Origin: Phoma sp. XZ068
Taxonomy: Eukaryota > Ascomycota > Dothideomycetes > Pleosporales > Didymellaceae
DNA: 64,000 nucleotides
Direction: 5' to 3'
Assembly: GCA_004835665.1 (NCBI GenBank)
Contig: RBKR01000009.1
Coordinates: 124,001-188,000 of the forward strand
The notes beneath the pieces were generated by a model, which did not search any database, was not told where the DNA came from, and saw nothing but the letters and a program-made list of their open reading frames with translations. Position numbers and translations under genes: made by a program. Shown piece after piece: positions 11,142-22,453 of the stretch; the first letter of the stretch is position 1; each line of letters begins with the position of its first letter.

Positions 11142-12267
11142 ATGCTTCCTCAGTACACCACATGGTTGGCCCTGCTACTTGCAGCCAAAACCATCGCTCA
11201 AACGTCCACATTATGTAACCCTACTGAGAAAAGTGAGCAAAGTCGTCGCCTACCTCGATTACTACTAACCCCCACCAGCCTGTCCCGACGATGCAGGACT
11301 CTCTTCCAGCACCTACACCCACGACTTCACCACCTCGGGCGCCGACAACGATGCCTGGAACATCACCGCCGGCAGCGTATCCTATACCTCATCTGGCGCC
11401 GAATTCACAGTCTCCAAATCAGGTGACGCCCCCACCATCCAATCAAAATGGTACATCTTCTTCGGCCGTGTCTCCTTCTTCCTCAAAGCCGCACCCGGCA
11501 CCGGCATCGTCTCGTCCGCCATCCTCGAGTCCGACGACCTCGACGAGCTCGACTGGGAATGGCTCGGCGGCACCGACTACGTCTCAAAAGTACAAACCAA
11601 CTACTTCGGCAAAGGAAACACCACCTCTTACGACCGCGCTGCCTGGACTGCGGTGAGCGATACACAGTCTACAACGCACAACTACACCATCGCGTGGTCC
11701 AGCAGCGCGACAACTTGGTATGTTGATAACGTGGCGATCCGCACCCTGAACTACGCCGATGCCGTCGCCGGCAAGAATTACCCCCAGACGCCCATGAATA
11801 TCCGCATTGGTATCTGGGCGGGCGGAGACAAGGGGAATGATGAAGGTACGATTGAGTGGGCGGGCGGCGAGACGACCTACAGCGACGGGCCATTTACCAT
11901 GTACCTGGAGAAAATCGAGGTGGTGAATGAGAACCCTGGGAGTAGCTATTCGTATGGCGATAAGACGGGGGACTTTGAGAGTATTAAGGTCGATGGTGCG
12001 GATGATGGGTCGAGCAAGAGTTCTAAGGGGGCGAGTGCGAGTTCCAGTTCGAGTTCGCCTTCGGGGTCTGCGGCTGCGAAGACTTCGGCGGGAGGTAGCG
12101 CGACGCAGACGCAGAGTGGTGTGCGGTCGACGGCGAGCGCGAGCGCAGGTACGAGTACAAGCGCGGCGCTGGAACAGGTTGCTACGAATCCAGCCCCGAA
12201 GCTGTGGGTTGGCGGGTGGTCCTATGTCGCGTTCAGCGCAGTGATGATGTGTGGACTGGTTTGGTGA
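11142..12267 (+). CDS. GH16 Crh-type cell-wall transglycosylase, probably GPI-anchored
   Basis: Exons 11142-11232 and 11279-12267 (46-bp intron, donor GTGAGC, branch TACTAAC) give 359 residues. A signal peptide ends near residue 19. The mature start CNPTEKTCPDD is the Cys-rich opening typical of fungal Crh1/Crf proteins. The GH16 catalytic motif is DELDWE at 119-124, with nucleophile E120, D122 and acid/base E124; YVDN and TPMNIRIGIWAGG are also typical. After about residue 250 the chain is Ser/Gly/Ala/Thr-rich and ends in a hydrophobic tail (YVAFSAVMMCGLVW), expected for GPI attachment. Family knowledge: Crh enzymes cross-link chitin to beta-glucan in the wall. There is no CBM18 before the GH16 domain. 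It is followed by a 2.4-kb spacer before an LPMO. Confidence 0.92.
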
Positions 12268-14633
12268 ATTAGATAGCCTTGAGAAAATAGATTGGTGCTG
12301 TTGCGCTGCGTAGCAAGTAGGCCAGGTTTGAGAACAAGATTATGAGTCGGGAGATGTGTAGTTCAACACCTCTTTAGTAATCTAGCCCATTGTTTTATTC
12401 TTCTTTGCTGCACTTCCTCCTTTATTGCGCTTTTGGTTGCTGGAAGTCGACCGTTCCGTGTTGGCTAGAACAGAGCCTGACAGTGAGGTACTATGCACAT
12501 GAGTACATGTGCGTATCGCTACACTCGTACGTTTGATAATGATAATTGAGAATATCTACTGGAGGACAAGGTATCTTGGACCTACCTGCAGCTCGATCTT
12601 ACAGCAAGTAGGTCGGTCAGTGACCGCAGCGCTCGAAGTATGCTTATCTTATATCGTGACCTGCTGCGCTTTGCGATTTCCCATACGCAGTGATGTGGTC
12701 TATTCATTTGATGGCGCAGGGAAGCAGACAGTTTAAGGTAGTTGTACCTTGTAACTCGATTACGGAGGCTAAAGTCTTCATTGAACTGTTGGTAGGTCCA
12801 CCTTGAGGTTTAATGGCAGGAAAACGAGTGATTGGGAGAAGTGTTTGATAATGTTCCGAGCTCTGTAGGACGTTGTTTGCAGTATTGTTGTTGAATTTCT
12901 GAAAATCACTCCGTCAAGATGAAATCCTACAGTCGAGTCATGGAACCGCACTTTCCTTTGTCCGCTCCACTCATAGAACTTCAGATCGACCGTTTGTGGA
13001 AGGAATAACAGCAGTTGCTGAAACGTTTAAGCTTGTGTTTATCGGCAGATTGTGTGGCATGAAACAAGCCACTCCCCGCTTAAACGTTTATGCGAAATTG
13101 ACTAAGTTGCCGCACTTCCTAGCGAGATAGGGATCCGTCTGTAAACGGCACACATCCCATGATTTTGGCATTGTGAAGTATATGATGGAGAAGAGGTACT
13201 TTGCGAACTTACGTAGATAGTTGTTGCTATAGTGAGTCCATCGTGGCCTCTGCGGCTGTATTGGTCAGGTGTTGATCTTGACAACACTGAACCTTAGATT
13301 GACATGCAGAGCGCGCATGCACAAGTCATTACAAAGAGCGCGACTCTTCCTACTAAATGTGTGAGCGATCTTCGTTAACCATATGCATGATCAGATCGTA
13401 GATTTCGTTTCTATCTTCCCGAGCGCGCGGTCTGCTATCAATCATGCGGAACCGAAATTCTCATGTGGAAGTGAGCTGTACAGGGCCCTCGAGACGTCAA
13501 AATATTTTAGTGGACGGCAGATGTTTCCTTCTAGACCAATTAGTCCAGGTCTTGGTCAAGCGAGCGGTCCATGAAACCTGCCATTCCGCCTTTACCTTTA
13601 ACTTTGATCTGTGCGTGCCGCCGGACGGAAAGTCGACCACTTTTAAGTTGTTCTGTATCGTATTAGCGTTGGTTAAAGGTACTTGGTCACTTGTTTAGGT
13701 TGCTGCTCATTAGCAGAACCGATTGAAACTAGTCACTGTCAACGGACTTGTCTTTGTCCGGACGACGCTTTGAAAACAGCGGCTTAAATTCAACCTTTTC
13801 TGGCGCATACATAAAGCTATAATGGGATGAAGATTCCTTTGATTTGAACGCCAATTAAACTCTCAATTAAGCGCGCAATAGATGTTTCTGAGGGGTATAA
13901 GGGGAACCCGTGGAAGACACGAACGACACTATGGACTCAGAAGATAACTGCCGATAGCGAGACTCATCTCCAGCTCGCCAAGAATGTTTCATCGTCTCGT
14001 AACCTCATATTAAGAAACGTGCAGGCGGAGGCAGCCCCTGTTACATCATGGTGAAGTAAGATGATATGGAGACAGCCACGATACCCAAGCCGATTAACCA
14101 TGCCAGCGCAGCAACCTGTTACAAGCCGCATCATGACACAACGACCACCAGATGTACTGCTTTAATAAGCATGGCAGACATGGCACTCGAGCCTCAATGC
14201 CGCGCCCAAACTGCATATCTGTGCCACATCTATGAAAAATCCCACAGCCAAGCTTGACGCGCCACAAGGGTGGAGACGTCACTGTGGAAGCTAGGTGAGG
14301 AAGTATACGGTTGCCAGTACAGGCGGCCTAGACGCGAGGCGGTGGAGAGCGTCAATGTTCTACAGGCATTTGCACGCGACAATCACTCCTGTAATCTCAT
14401 CAGTTTCCAGAGCGGGCGCTTTGCTTGGCGGTTTGTGTTGCTATCATGTTGAATAAGAAGACTGCTGCATATGTTGATTCAGTCGACACCACAGCATCAA
14501 CACTCGTTCAGCAGCTTTGGCTTTGTCCTTCTCTTCTTCGACCTGCTTCTTCATTCATTCGCTCAGGTAGCACCTTCGACCGCTTCCTTTCAACACTATC
14601 CCCTTATTTGACCTTCTTCCCTCAAAAGCAATC
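12268..14633. other. Long intergenic spacer, no gene seen
   Basis: The 2.4 kb contain no ORF above 84 codons and no exon set I could assemble. The one clear structure is the 12-bp inverted repeat at 13021/13089 listed separately. The final 200 bp before 14634 are C/T-rich (cttccttt, cccctt), as expected for the promoter and leader of the LPMO gene. Confidence 0.5.
13021..13089. repeat. Perfect 12-bp inverted repeat around a 45-bp loop
   Basis: The arms are aaacgtttaagc at 13021-13032 and gcttaaacgttt at 13078-13089. Each arm also contains the short palindrome aaacgttt. It could form a hairpin or be a binding site pair; it lies more than 700 bp from any gene, and its role is unknown. Confidence 0.7.
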
Positions 14634-15578
14634 ATGAAGCTCACCGCTCTCGCCGCCGCGTGCATCATACAGTACGCATCTGCACACTACTTCTTCGACA
14701 CCCTTATAATCGACGGCACCGAATCCAAGCCTCTCCAGTATGTGCGCGAGAACACTCGTCCAGCCAAGTACAACCCCACCAAGTGGAAGAACATCCGCGA
14801 TGACATGACCCCTGACATGACCGACTTTCGTTGCAACAAGGGTGCCTTCGAGTCCGCCTCGCGCACTTCAACCGCTGAAATCAAGGCTGGCGCGAAGCTC
14901 GGTATGAAGCTCGCTGTCGGCGCCACCTTCCAGCACCCTGGCCCTGCCCTCGTGTACATGAGCAAGGCACCCAGCACCGCGCAGGCATACGAAGGCGACG
15001 GTGACTGGTTCAAGATCTTCGAGGAGAGCGTCTGCAACCCTTCTGCTGATTTTGGCAGGGATGCGTGGTGTACATGGGACAAGAACATGATTGAGTTCAC
15101 TGTTCCGGCTGGCACGCCTGATGGCGAGTATCTCATTCGCAGCGAGCATATTGGTGTTCACGGCGCTCATGATGGCCAGGCTGAATTCTATTACTCGTAA
15201 GTTAGCCCTCCAACTTCGATCTCGGACGGATGTTCTAACAAGTTCAGCTGCGCTCAGGTTAAGGTCACTGGTGGTACGGGTACTGCGCTTCCCACCGACA
15301 CAATCAAGTTTCCCGGCGGCTACAAGAAAGATGACCCGTCGTTCAACTTCAGTATCTACGGCGGATACAAGGAGTACCCTATGCCCGGACCTGCTGTCTG
15401 GGGAGGATCTGGCAGCACTGGCGGCTCTGGAAACAGTACATCTAGCGGCTCTAATGGCGAAACCGCTGTCCCTTCATCTGAGACCAAGACCCCAACCACC
15501 CACAACGGCAGGTACTGCGAGAACAAGAAGGTTGCACGTGGCCGTCGCGCTTTCCGCGATTCGATTCACAAGGAGTAG
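14634..15578 (+). CDS. AA9 lytic polysaccharide monooxygenase, secreted
   Basis: Exons 14634-15196 and 15248-15578 (51-bp intron) give 297 residues. A 17-residue signal peptide ends ASA, so the mature protein begins with His18, the N-terminal copper-ligand His of LPMOs. The second His is H101 in QHPGPALVYMSKAP (HxGP motif), and the core ends with RSEHIGVHGAHDGQAEFYYS followed by CAQV across the intron, containing the second-sphere His and the axial Tyr region. Family knowledge: AA9 enzymes oxidatively cleave cellulose or related glucans. The catalytic core ends near residue 245. A Gly/Ser/Asn linker and a short Arg/Lys-rich tail (CENKKVARGRRAF) follow in place of a CBM1. The start sits directly before a typical signal peptide. 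Copper and substrate preference cannot be read here. Confidence 0.93.
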
Positions 15579-16286
15579 AGCTTCTTGAAGACGCCTGACT
15601 GCGGCCCTTGGAGTCTTCGTAACGGATCAGCGGGTTAGTCGCGGTTGAATCTTTTTTTTCTCTTACGCTCATTTGATACCTTGCTCACTTGAGCGCTTCC
15701 TGTACACAAATTAGAATGCTAGACATTTACGATGGTTATAAAGTTGAAGCAGTGATTTTGAATCGCTAAGGGTACATGCTAGAACGAGGAACGACAAATC
15801 AAAGTCTAATTATAGAGAACTTGTATCTGTAGGACAATCTCACATTAGCTCTTCCAACTCCCGACAGGAGCAAACTCCACCAAGAGAGCAATTGCAATCG
15901 CCGAGCCGGTCCTAATGACTCTACCAGCAGTGGAACCTGCTCCGTTGCGCTGTTCTAGTAAGTTAGGGAAGCAAGACTAAGAGCAAACAACGTCACTGTC
16001 AAAGCAAAGAGCGAGATAGCTTATGCGATATATGCATTATAGACTATTGAGTCTGTTGAACTATGTAAAAGCCGGTCTAGCCAGCGATAATGTGCGCGCC
16101 ATGTAAATGCTAATTCAAAAACTCCCCGCAATGCGTTTGTAAATGCTAATCAGAACACCGTTGATGCTTTGCAGCTGGCCGGCAGCCGGGTATATTATCG
16201 TAACTCGTCTCATCCATCTTCCGTCGTAAAAATAAATCATCATCGTCAACGTCAACATCGTCATGTGAAGCCTGGAGTTGCTGGGC
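15579..16286. other. Tail-to-tail spacer, no gene seen
   Basis: It holds the 3' flanks of the convergent LPMO gene and the 600-codon minus-strand gene. A run of eight T lies near 15652. No conserved ORF is visible. Confidence 0.5.
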
Positions 16287-18089
16287 TTAGCCAACGGACT
16301 TGCCGCGGCGGCCCTTGCCACACTCCCTCTTGCTGAGAGGCTCGTCGGGGAAGACCCAGCCGCGCACGCGCTTGGCCTCGCGCTTCTCGCCAAGCTGGGG
16401 CTTGGGGATCCAGGCGTCCTTCTCGAGGTGGTTTTGCCTGGTCAGCGCCGCGGGGCCGCCGACCTCCATGCGCCAGGTGCCCATGCCCTCGAAGGGGTTC
16501 TCCTTGGCGAGCATGTGGAGGTACCACAGTGCGAGGGAGGCAGTGAGCTGGATGTCACCGGACGAGGAGAGTCCGGAGGTTGACAGGGAGATCGGGGCAG
16601 ATAGCTCGAGGTATCCGAAGATGGGCATGCCGGCAGCAGCGTTGAAGGTGGTGGGGTCCGGGGTGGACGAGTCGCCGCCTGCGCGGACGCAGAGAAGCTC
16701 GATCTCGGTCATGATGAAGCCGTAGCGGCAGCCGTGCTCGCGCATGACGCGCTGGAGGTGAGCGAGACCCTGGAGGTAGAGGACCTGCTTGGGTGCGGAC
16801 TCGCTGCGCATGCCGGTGTTCCAGTTGTCGTAGCACTTGACAAGACCGACGACGCGGCCGCGAGAGTCACCAAAGAGGGTCTTCTCGAAGTCAGAGGGGT
16901 AGCTGGAGATGAACTCGGGCTGGGTGCGCGCGCCAGGGGCGGGCTTGATGGCACGCATCTGCATGTGGGTGTTACCCTGAGCGATCTTGAGGGCAGCGTT
17001 GACCTTGTTGGCGTAGTAGTTGGTGCAGATGTCGTGGAGAGCGGACTCGTTCTCGGGCTGCATGTTCTGGCGAATGGGCTGGGGAAGGTAGGAGGAGGAG
17101 ACAGGGACCTCAAGGAGGGGAAGGATGGACGGGATCTCCTTGATGGCAGCGATGTTGAAGTCCTCCCAGCTGCGGAGGTTGCGGACGTCCCACCAGAAGT
17201 GGTTGTTGATGCCGCGGGGTGCGGCAGTGACGCGACGGACCAGAGCTGGGGAAGGGTTGGGGGCGCCGAGGTACTCGAGCAGAGATGATGTAGCAACGGG
17301 CTGGTAGGCATCGAAGCTGGGCTGCTCTGTGAAGGAAGGGTACTGGACAGCAGGCGCAGGCTCGAAGTCCAGAAGGGGGAAGTCAAGCGCTGTGGCAGTG
17401 TAGCTGGGGGGTTGCTGCACTTGGGAGTAGCTGACGGGGGATGTGATGTAGTTCGACTGAGGGGCGCTCGGGGCGGTCACATAGTTGGGGATGTTGCGGT
17501 AGGTGGGGAAGCCGTACCGGCTGATGGTGGACTCATCGATGCTGTTGGCAGAGGTAGACCTCACGTGACGAGCAGCATTGACAGAGCTGGAGCGCGAGTG
17601 GGTAGGAGCGTAGGATGATGCTCGGCGGCCCTCAGATGGTGTGAATGTGATGGGAGAGTTGAGCATGGACAGCCCGTTGAAGTCGCAGGAGTTGTTGGAG
17701 ACTGGCGAAATCAAGTTGTTCTGGTAAGGGCTGGATTCCCGGTACGACTGTGAGACAGGTCGTGCATAGGGGCTGTATCCATAGCTGACGTTCGAGGCAG
17801 CAGACGTCGTCCTGCGATGTCTGATGGGTCCGGCAGTAGGCTCAGCTACCTGATCTTGAGTGCGGACCTTGGGGAGGAGAGTGGGTCCAAGCTGGCGGAC
17901 GGGCGACCGCGGAGGTGTAGGGGCCACGTTCGGTGCTGGTGAGGACTCTTGCGAGTAGTATGTGACATCTGATCCGACACTACCAGGAATGTAGTTGTAC
18001 GAAGAGACAGGCGGTGTTGTGTGGCGGCTGTACATTTTGATGATGTGATAGCTTCCAGAGCTATTGAATGTTTGGACAGGAAGTGACAA
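16287..18089 (-). CDS. Conserved fungal protein of unknown function (600 aa)
   Basis: This is a single uninterrupted ORF. Residues 1-270 are low-complexity, rich in Ser, Pro, Tyr and Thr with many SP/TP sites, and probably disordered. Residues 290-600 form a well-conserved-looking globular part: NNHFWWDVRNLRSWEDFN, IAQGNTHMQMRAI, VVGLVKCYDNWNTGMR, LQRVMREHGCRYGFIMTEIELLCVR and VRGWVFPDEPLSKREC. I recognise this block from many ascomycete proteomes, where it is sometimes labelled sialidase; I see no Asp-box or other sialidase motif. The pattern (a Lys in VKCYD, E-x-E in TEIEL) faintly resembles PD-(D/E)XK-like folds of fungal kinase-associated proteins, but that is speculation. A second in-frame ATG at 18035 (MYSRHTTPP) is an equally good start. 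The plus-strand ORFs are shadows. Confidence 0.85.
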   Translation of the reverse strand: MSLPVQTFNSSGSYHIIKMYSRHTTPPVSSYNYIPGSVGSDVTYYSQESSPAPNVAPTPPRSPVRQLGPTLLPKVRTQDQVAEPTAGPIRHRRTTSAASNVSYGYSPYARPVSQSYRESSPYQNNLISPVSNNSCDFNGLSMLNSPITFTPSEGRRASSYAPTHSRSSSVNAARHVRSTSANSIDESTISRYGFPTYRNIPNYVTAPSAPQSNYITSPVSYSQVQQPPSYTATALDFPLLDFEPAPAVQYPSFTEQPSFDAYQPVATSSLLEYLGAPNPSPALVRRVTAAPRGINNHFWWDVRNLRSWEDFNIAAIKEIPSILPLLEVPVSSSYLPQPIRQNMQPENESALHDICTNYYANKVNAALKIAQGNTHMQMRAIKPAPGARTQPEFISSYPSDFEKTLFGDSRGRVVGLVKCYDNWNTGMRSESAPKQVLYLQGLAHLQRVMREHGCRYGFIMTEIELLCVRAGGDSSTPDPTTFNAAAGMPIFGYLELSAPISLSTSGLSSSGDIQLTASLALWYLHMLAKENPFEGMGTWRMEVGGPAALTRQNHLEKDAWIPKPQLGEKREAKRVRGWVFPDEPLSKRECGKGRRGKSVG

Positions 18090-21000
18090 TTATCGAGTAA
18101 CGATTAATGGGGAGAACCAGCTCCAGAATGTCTAAGACAAGAAAGAAAGAGAGGAGGGGAGGTGTCTCGAGCCGGTGGGCAGTGCTCGCAAGTCCTGGAT
18201 ATGATGGTCGATGTGATGGTAGCTGTTGTGCGGCGAAGCACCTTGTACTTATTCCTTTCGCAAACCGAGACCTACGAACCAGTGCTCACGGCGCTCAAGG
18301 ACATCTGAAACATGATCCACCGGCCCCAGGATCCCGGACTGAGATCTTTACAGGCGGTCTGGCGGCAGTTTTGCGCAGAAGGTTCTACAGCATGGAGCCT
18401 TGCAAGGCCAACATGAAACATGGCTTTCGAACTGGGCGAGCACGTCAAGCGAACGGCTTAGTGCTATTCCTGCTGTGCTGTTCGCTGTATCTGGTTTAGT
18501 TTTGTGTAGTTTTCAGCGGTGTACTGACTCTGAGTGGACGACAGCGGTGTGGTTGCAGGAAATGCTTGACCAAAGCGGTAAGCGGGAAATCAACGCGCTT
18601 GCAGAGCGGTTGGCAAGATGAAACCGAGCTGCTCGGCGGGCCGCTGTAGAACGTCGCCTACGGGTCGATTACCAGAAACTTGGCAGAGAAAGTTCCGCAG
18701 GCGCGTACTCTGTGTGCTGTGTGCGTCTATACGCGCTGCCATGGTGCTGAACTCGAAAACAGTCGCATTGAACTTGACAACAGTCGCATTGATGTGCTCA
18801 ATTTCGTAGTCCACCGCTCATCCCTCACCTTCCCCATCTATCCGTCAACAACTGCATAGTCTGTACACTTGGCAAGGCTGGACTCCCTGGCGGCAGTTAG
18901 GACGGGCAGCGGTGATGGGACAAATCAACAGTCGAGGTGTTGTTACTTTAGCGCCCTGCGGGAGGGCCTGTGCTGAACGTGGGCCGCACATCAGTCGGTG
19001 AAGAGTCATCACGCTTCAGCGATTCAATTGGACCACGACACCCGAAAGTTTCGTTTCATCGCTCAACGTGCATGTCTTCCGTAGAACTTCCGCACACCGA
19101 CATGCGGCATTATGCACGAGATCGTGACTCACAATGGGCGAGAGCAATGCATTCACGACTATAACACGACCAAGGCGGCGCTGCTGCACGACGCGTGAGC
19201 GCGTTGTTGTCAAACTGTTGTCAAAGCATTGGTTCTGGGTACCCGGCGTCGCCCACCCGTGTGCTGTCACTGTCGTGACGGGACGACATTCCCCGACCGT
19301 CGTTTGCGCTGCACCGCCCCGGTGTCGTCTGTCGTTCGTCTTGCGAAAGTCGACTTCTGCAAGACCATTCGCTCTGCGTCTCTAAGCGCTGTACTGCTGT
19401 CAGACGTACCAGAAATGAAATCATGGGGAAGTGTGGCTGCCGCGCTGGATGAGCCTCATTAAGCGCCGACACCCAAATTAGGAGCCATTAGCCTCACTAT
19501 TCTCGAAAATGGACTCTCGGGCATTCACGAAGCGCAGTCGAGCACGCGACTGACCAGACGAAAGCCCAATAGCAAGTCCATTCTCTGCCCTCATTTATCT
19601 ACAGCATCCCCCTTTCCCCCTTCCAGCACCACGTCCTTCAAAATCACCAAAAGGAGCGTTAATACTGTTTTCTCGCCAACCCTCATTTAGCGCCCACATC
19701 CCCATGCAGAATTATAGCACCCAAATATACCCCAAACCAAGCGCTTCCTCTCGAACCGGAAGGAAAAAAGGCCGTTAATTGCATGACTTCGGAGATTAAC
19801 CCCCAAACCTTGCTGATGCTCTCTCCACACGTTCCAAGGTTCAGAAGAGCCGCACTGCCCCACGCCACGCCCCCAGACCGTTCGTGGGCGCCTACAGTCA
19901 TACTCTGGGAAACAAACGCGCGTGCTGATTGAACGACGGTGGATATGAGTGTCGTAGTATAGTTCGTCGAGTAAGGGTCCCGGAGCCGCTCAGCCTCACA
20001 GCCTCAATTACGCGCTCGGCAGCTGTAGCTACCGTACGGGAGTTTATTGAAGCGATGATATGAGATGAGTTAGGATGGCATGATATGCTCGAAACCAGCG
20101 TAAACCCAACGATCATACGTCCAGGCTCCGCAGCATTAACTTTCCAGGGGTAAAACTTGCACAACTCCCGACTCTGACGATGGATACGCAAAACAATACC
20201 CGAAAACTCCCAGCGCCCACCCGAGGTGGGGGTGATCTTGTCGTATGATCTTTGGTAGGCCTCTTCAGGGTGGATGTTGAGGATCGCAGAGCCGCTCAGC
20301 CTCAATTACGCGCTCGGTAGCGGTACCTACCGTAAGGGATACCGTACGGGATACAGCAAGGGAGTATGGTGGCGAGCTGAGACGGGATGAGTTCGCTGTT
20401 CGTGTGTCACCAGCTCAACGCTGCTTTGGGGCCACGCCTCTCTAGACCGCTTTCCCGTTCCACCGACTCAGCATCCGACTTCGAGGTCGAGATCTTCCCA
20501 ACTGGGTTGGACAAGCACAGCGCTCATGAATCCTGCGTATCGATATGTCCTCGTCCCTTGCGAGAGTCATCTACCGGATAAGTAAACTAGGAACGCTAAC
20601 GAAGATGTAGACTAGACCTGAGATGATATGATTTGACATGAGAACACCACCAAGTAAACCTCGAACATCCAGACTCTGCACTGCCTTTTGAGTGTGAACT
20701 TATCCGACCGAGTCCCAATGCTCTGACGATGTATATGCAATGCTCAAATGAACCACTAACTCCTGTGGCGCGTGTCATCCTCAAGTCGACGATAGAGGAA
20801 GCAATCAGTGTACAAGACAGATGTCTGCTCACACCATGCTGTTACTGTCTATCGTGGCGATACACCCACACCCAGTAAACATTCCGCTACTCTACATAAT
20901 ACCAGCCTGCCACAGCTCGACAGCATCAGCATGCACGCGACCCAAGGCAGAGGGAAGGAAAGGAAAAGTACACCTGCTCCGACACAATTCTAAATTGAAA

Positions 21001-22453
21001 TATAATAATATAGACTAGCACTGCAAATTTTGTTCATCCAGACTCTGCAGCGTAGATTTCCAGGGTGAGCTTGTGGGTATTCAATGCTTGAAAGTTATAT
21101 CCGAGATGACGATTCTAATCAATATACCAAATATCCGGGGAAATCATTCTGGCGGTGTATCTAGGGATATGCCCGCACTCCGCATATCATCTCTCTACTC
21201 TACACAACTCCAGCCATGACACAGCTGAACAGTATACTAAACGGCTCAAGGTAATTAGAGTGAAGGAAGAAGAGAGTGCCTACCTGCACCAACACAAATC
21301 AAGGTAAGACAACCACTGTAAACGTCGTACATCCATTCCTGACTCCGCATAGTATTGATCTCAAGGGTGAACTTGTCCAACCGAGCCCCAAAGCTTTGGA
21401 GACAGTAATGCAATACAATACAATGCAATGCTCGGATCAACCACTACCTACCGTAGTACACATTCAAGGTGATGGAAGTATTCAGCGTCTAGATATTTGG
21501 GGAAACGGTTGTAGCAGTGTAAATTGGCAATATTTAAACAACCAAGTAGGTGAGTAGATAATGTCATTTATTGACTAGGAATGTTTACATACCTACCTAG
21601 GTATATATTATATTATACACACCGTAGCGCAACCCCTATAGCTGAAGTAAAGAGAGTACAAAATACGTCAAATTCTTACGCTGCCAGTCTCGCAGACTAA
21701 CCACAAGTTCTCGACATCTATTGCGCTGACGTTAACATTGATAATAAAGGTAGTATTAACGCCGATAGTGTACAGTCAACGACGGCAGATTATTTCCACC
21801 GGTCAGAAAAGACGTCTTGTAAATTTTATAGGGTTCTGTTTCTAGCCAGGTATTCACTCCATTTTATAGTACCCTTTCTATTCTTACACACTCGTATACT
21901 CTAGGTGTCGTAATCACAATCAATACTATCGCTATAGCAAACCTCTAGACTCTATACAAGTCTAGGCTTAATATAAATAACACTACCCCGCATCACCCAA
22001 ACCAAACAGACATTCATCTCCAAAGCATTAAGAAAATACTTATTACACCTAATACAAGAAGGATTGCTAGTATACTATAGTATAATAAGGTTCGCTATAG
22101 TAGGGCCTGGTAGTATATAAAGGGCCAACGCAGGACAGGAGGGAGGGAGGAAAGGAAAGGAGAGGAGAATATACTGTGCTGGGTAGGAGGGTGGATAAGA
22201 GCTTGTTTACGTGATACGTAGTAGGAAGGGGTATGTCTGTAGGGATGGTTCAGCGCTGTTATGCAGATTGAATATTCCATCGAGCCTGATACTCTGTCAC
22301 AGGTCTCCAGCTGCCACGCGTGTAGAATATTGACTCTTACTGCACATCACCGTACTATTCTCGCACCCACAATGGGTTTCGATAAACTACCAGCCTATGA
22401 TACCTAGTAACAGTACTACCTACCCACCACACCGTCCATCCCCCAGCACCCCC
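18090..22453. other. Gene desert of about 4.4 kb
   Basis: No ORF above 130 codons and no recognisable domain occur on either strand. The first 700 bp are the promoter side of the minus-strand gene. From 19.97 to about 21.5 kb there is a decayed long-period repeat (separate entry). From about 21.55 to 22.1 kb the sequence is strongly AT-rich with tata/tacctaggta words, a composition typical of mutated transposon remnants. Nothing points to an intact element. Confidence 0.55.
19975..21500. repeat. Degenerate long-period tandem repeat (about 300-550 bp unit, four partial copies)
   Basis: The anchor word cat/cgtccagactctgca recurs at about 20119 (tccaggctccgca), 20666, 21035 and 21330 (diverged). 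Each is followed by similar text (aactt...ccgac/ccaaccgag, then ctgacgatg or ctttggagac). Shared flanking pieces include ctactctaca...ccagcc...acagct at 20887-20930 and 21196-21230. A second pair, ccgctcagcctca...attacgcgctcgg followed by taccgta, occurs at 19986-20035 and 20291-20335. Copy spacing is uneven (547, 369, 295 bp). This was judged by eye and copy boundaries are approximate. Confidence 0.6.

Noticed and set aside
16287..18089. Sialidase assignment for the 600-aa protein
   Set aside because: No Asp-box repeats or FRIP motif visible; function left unknown.
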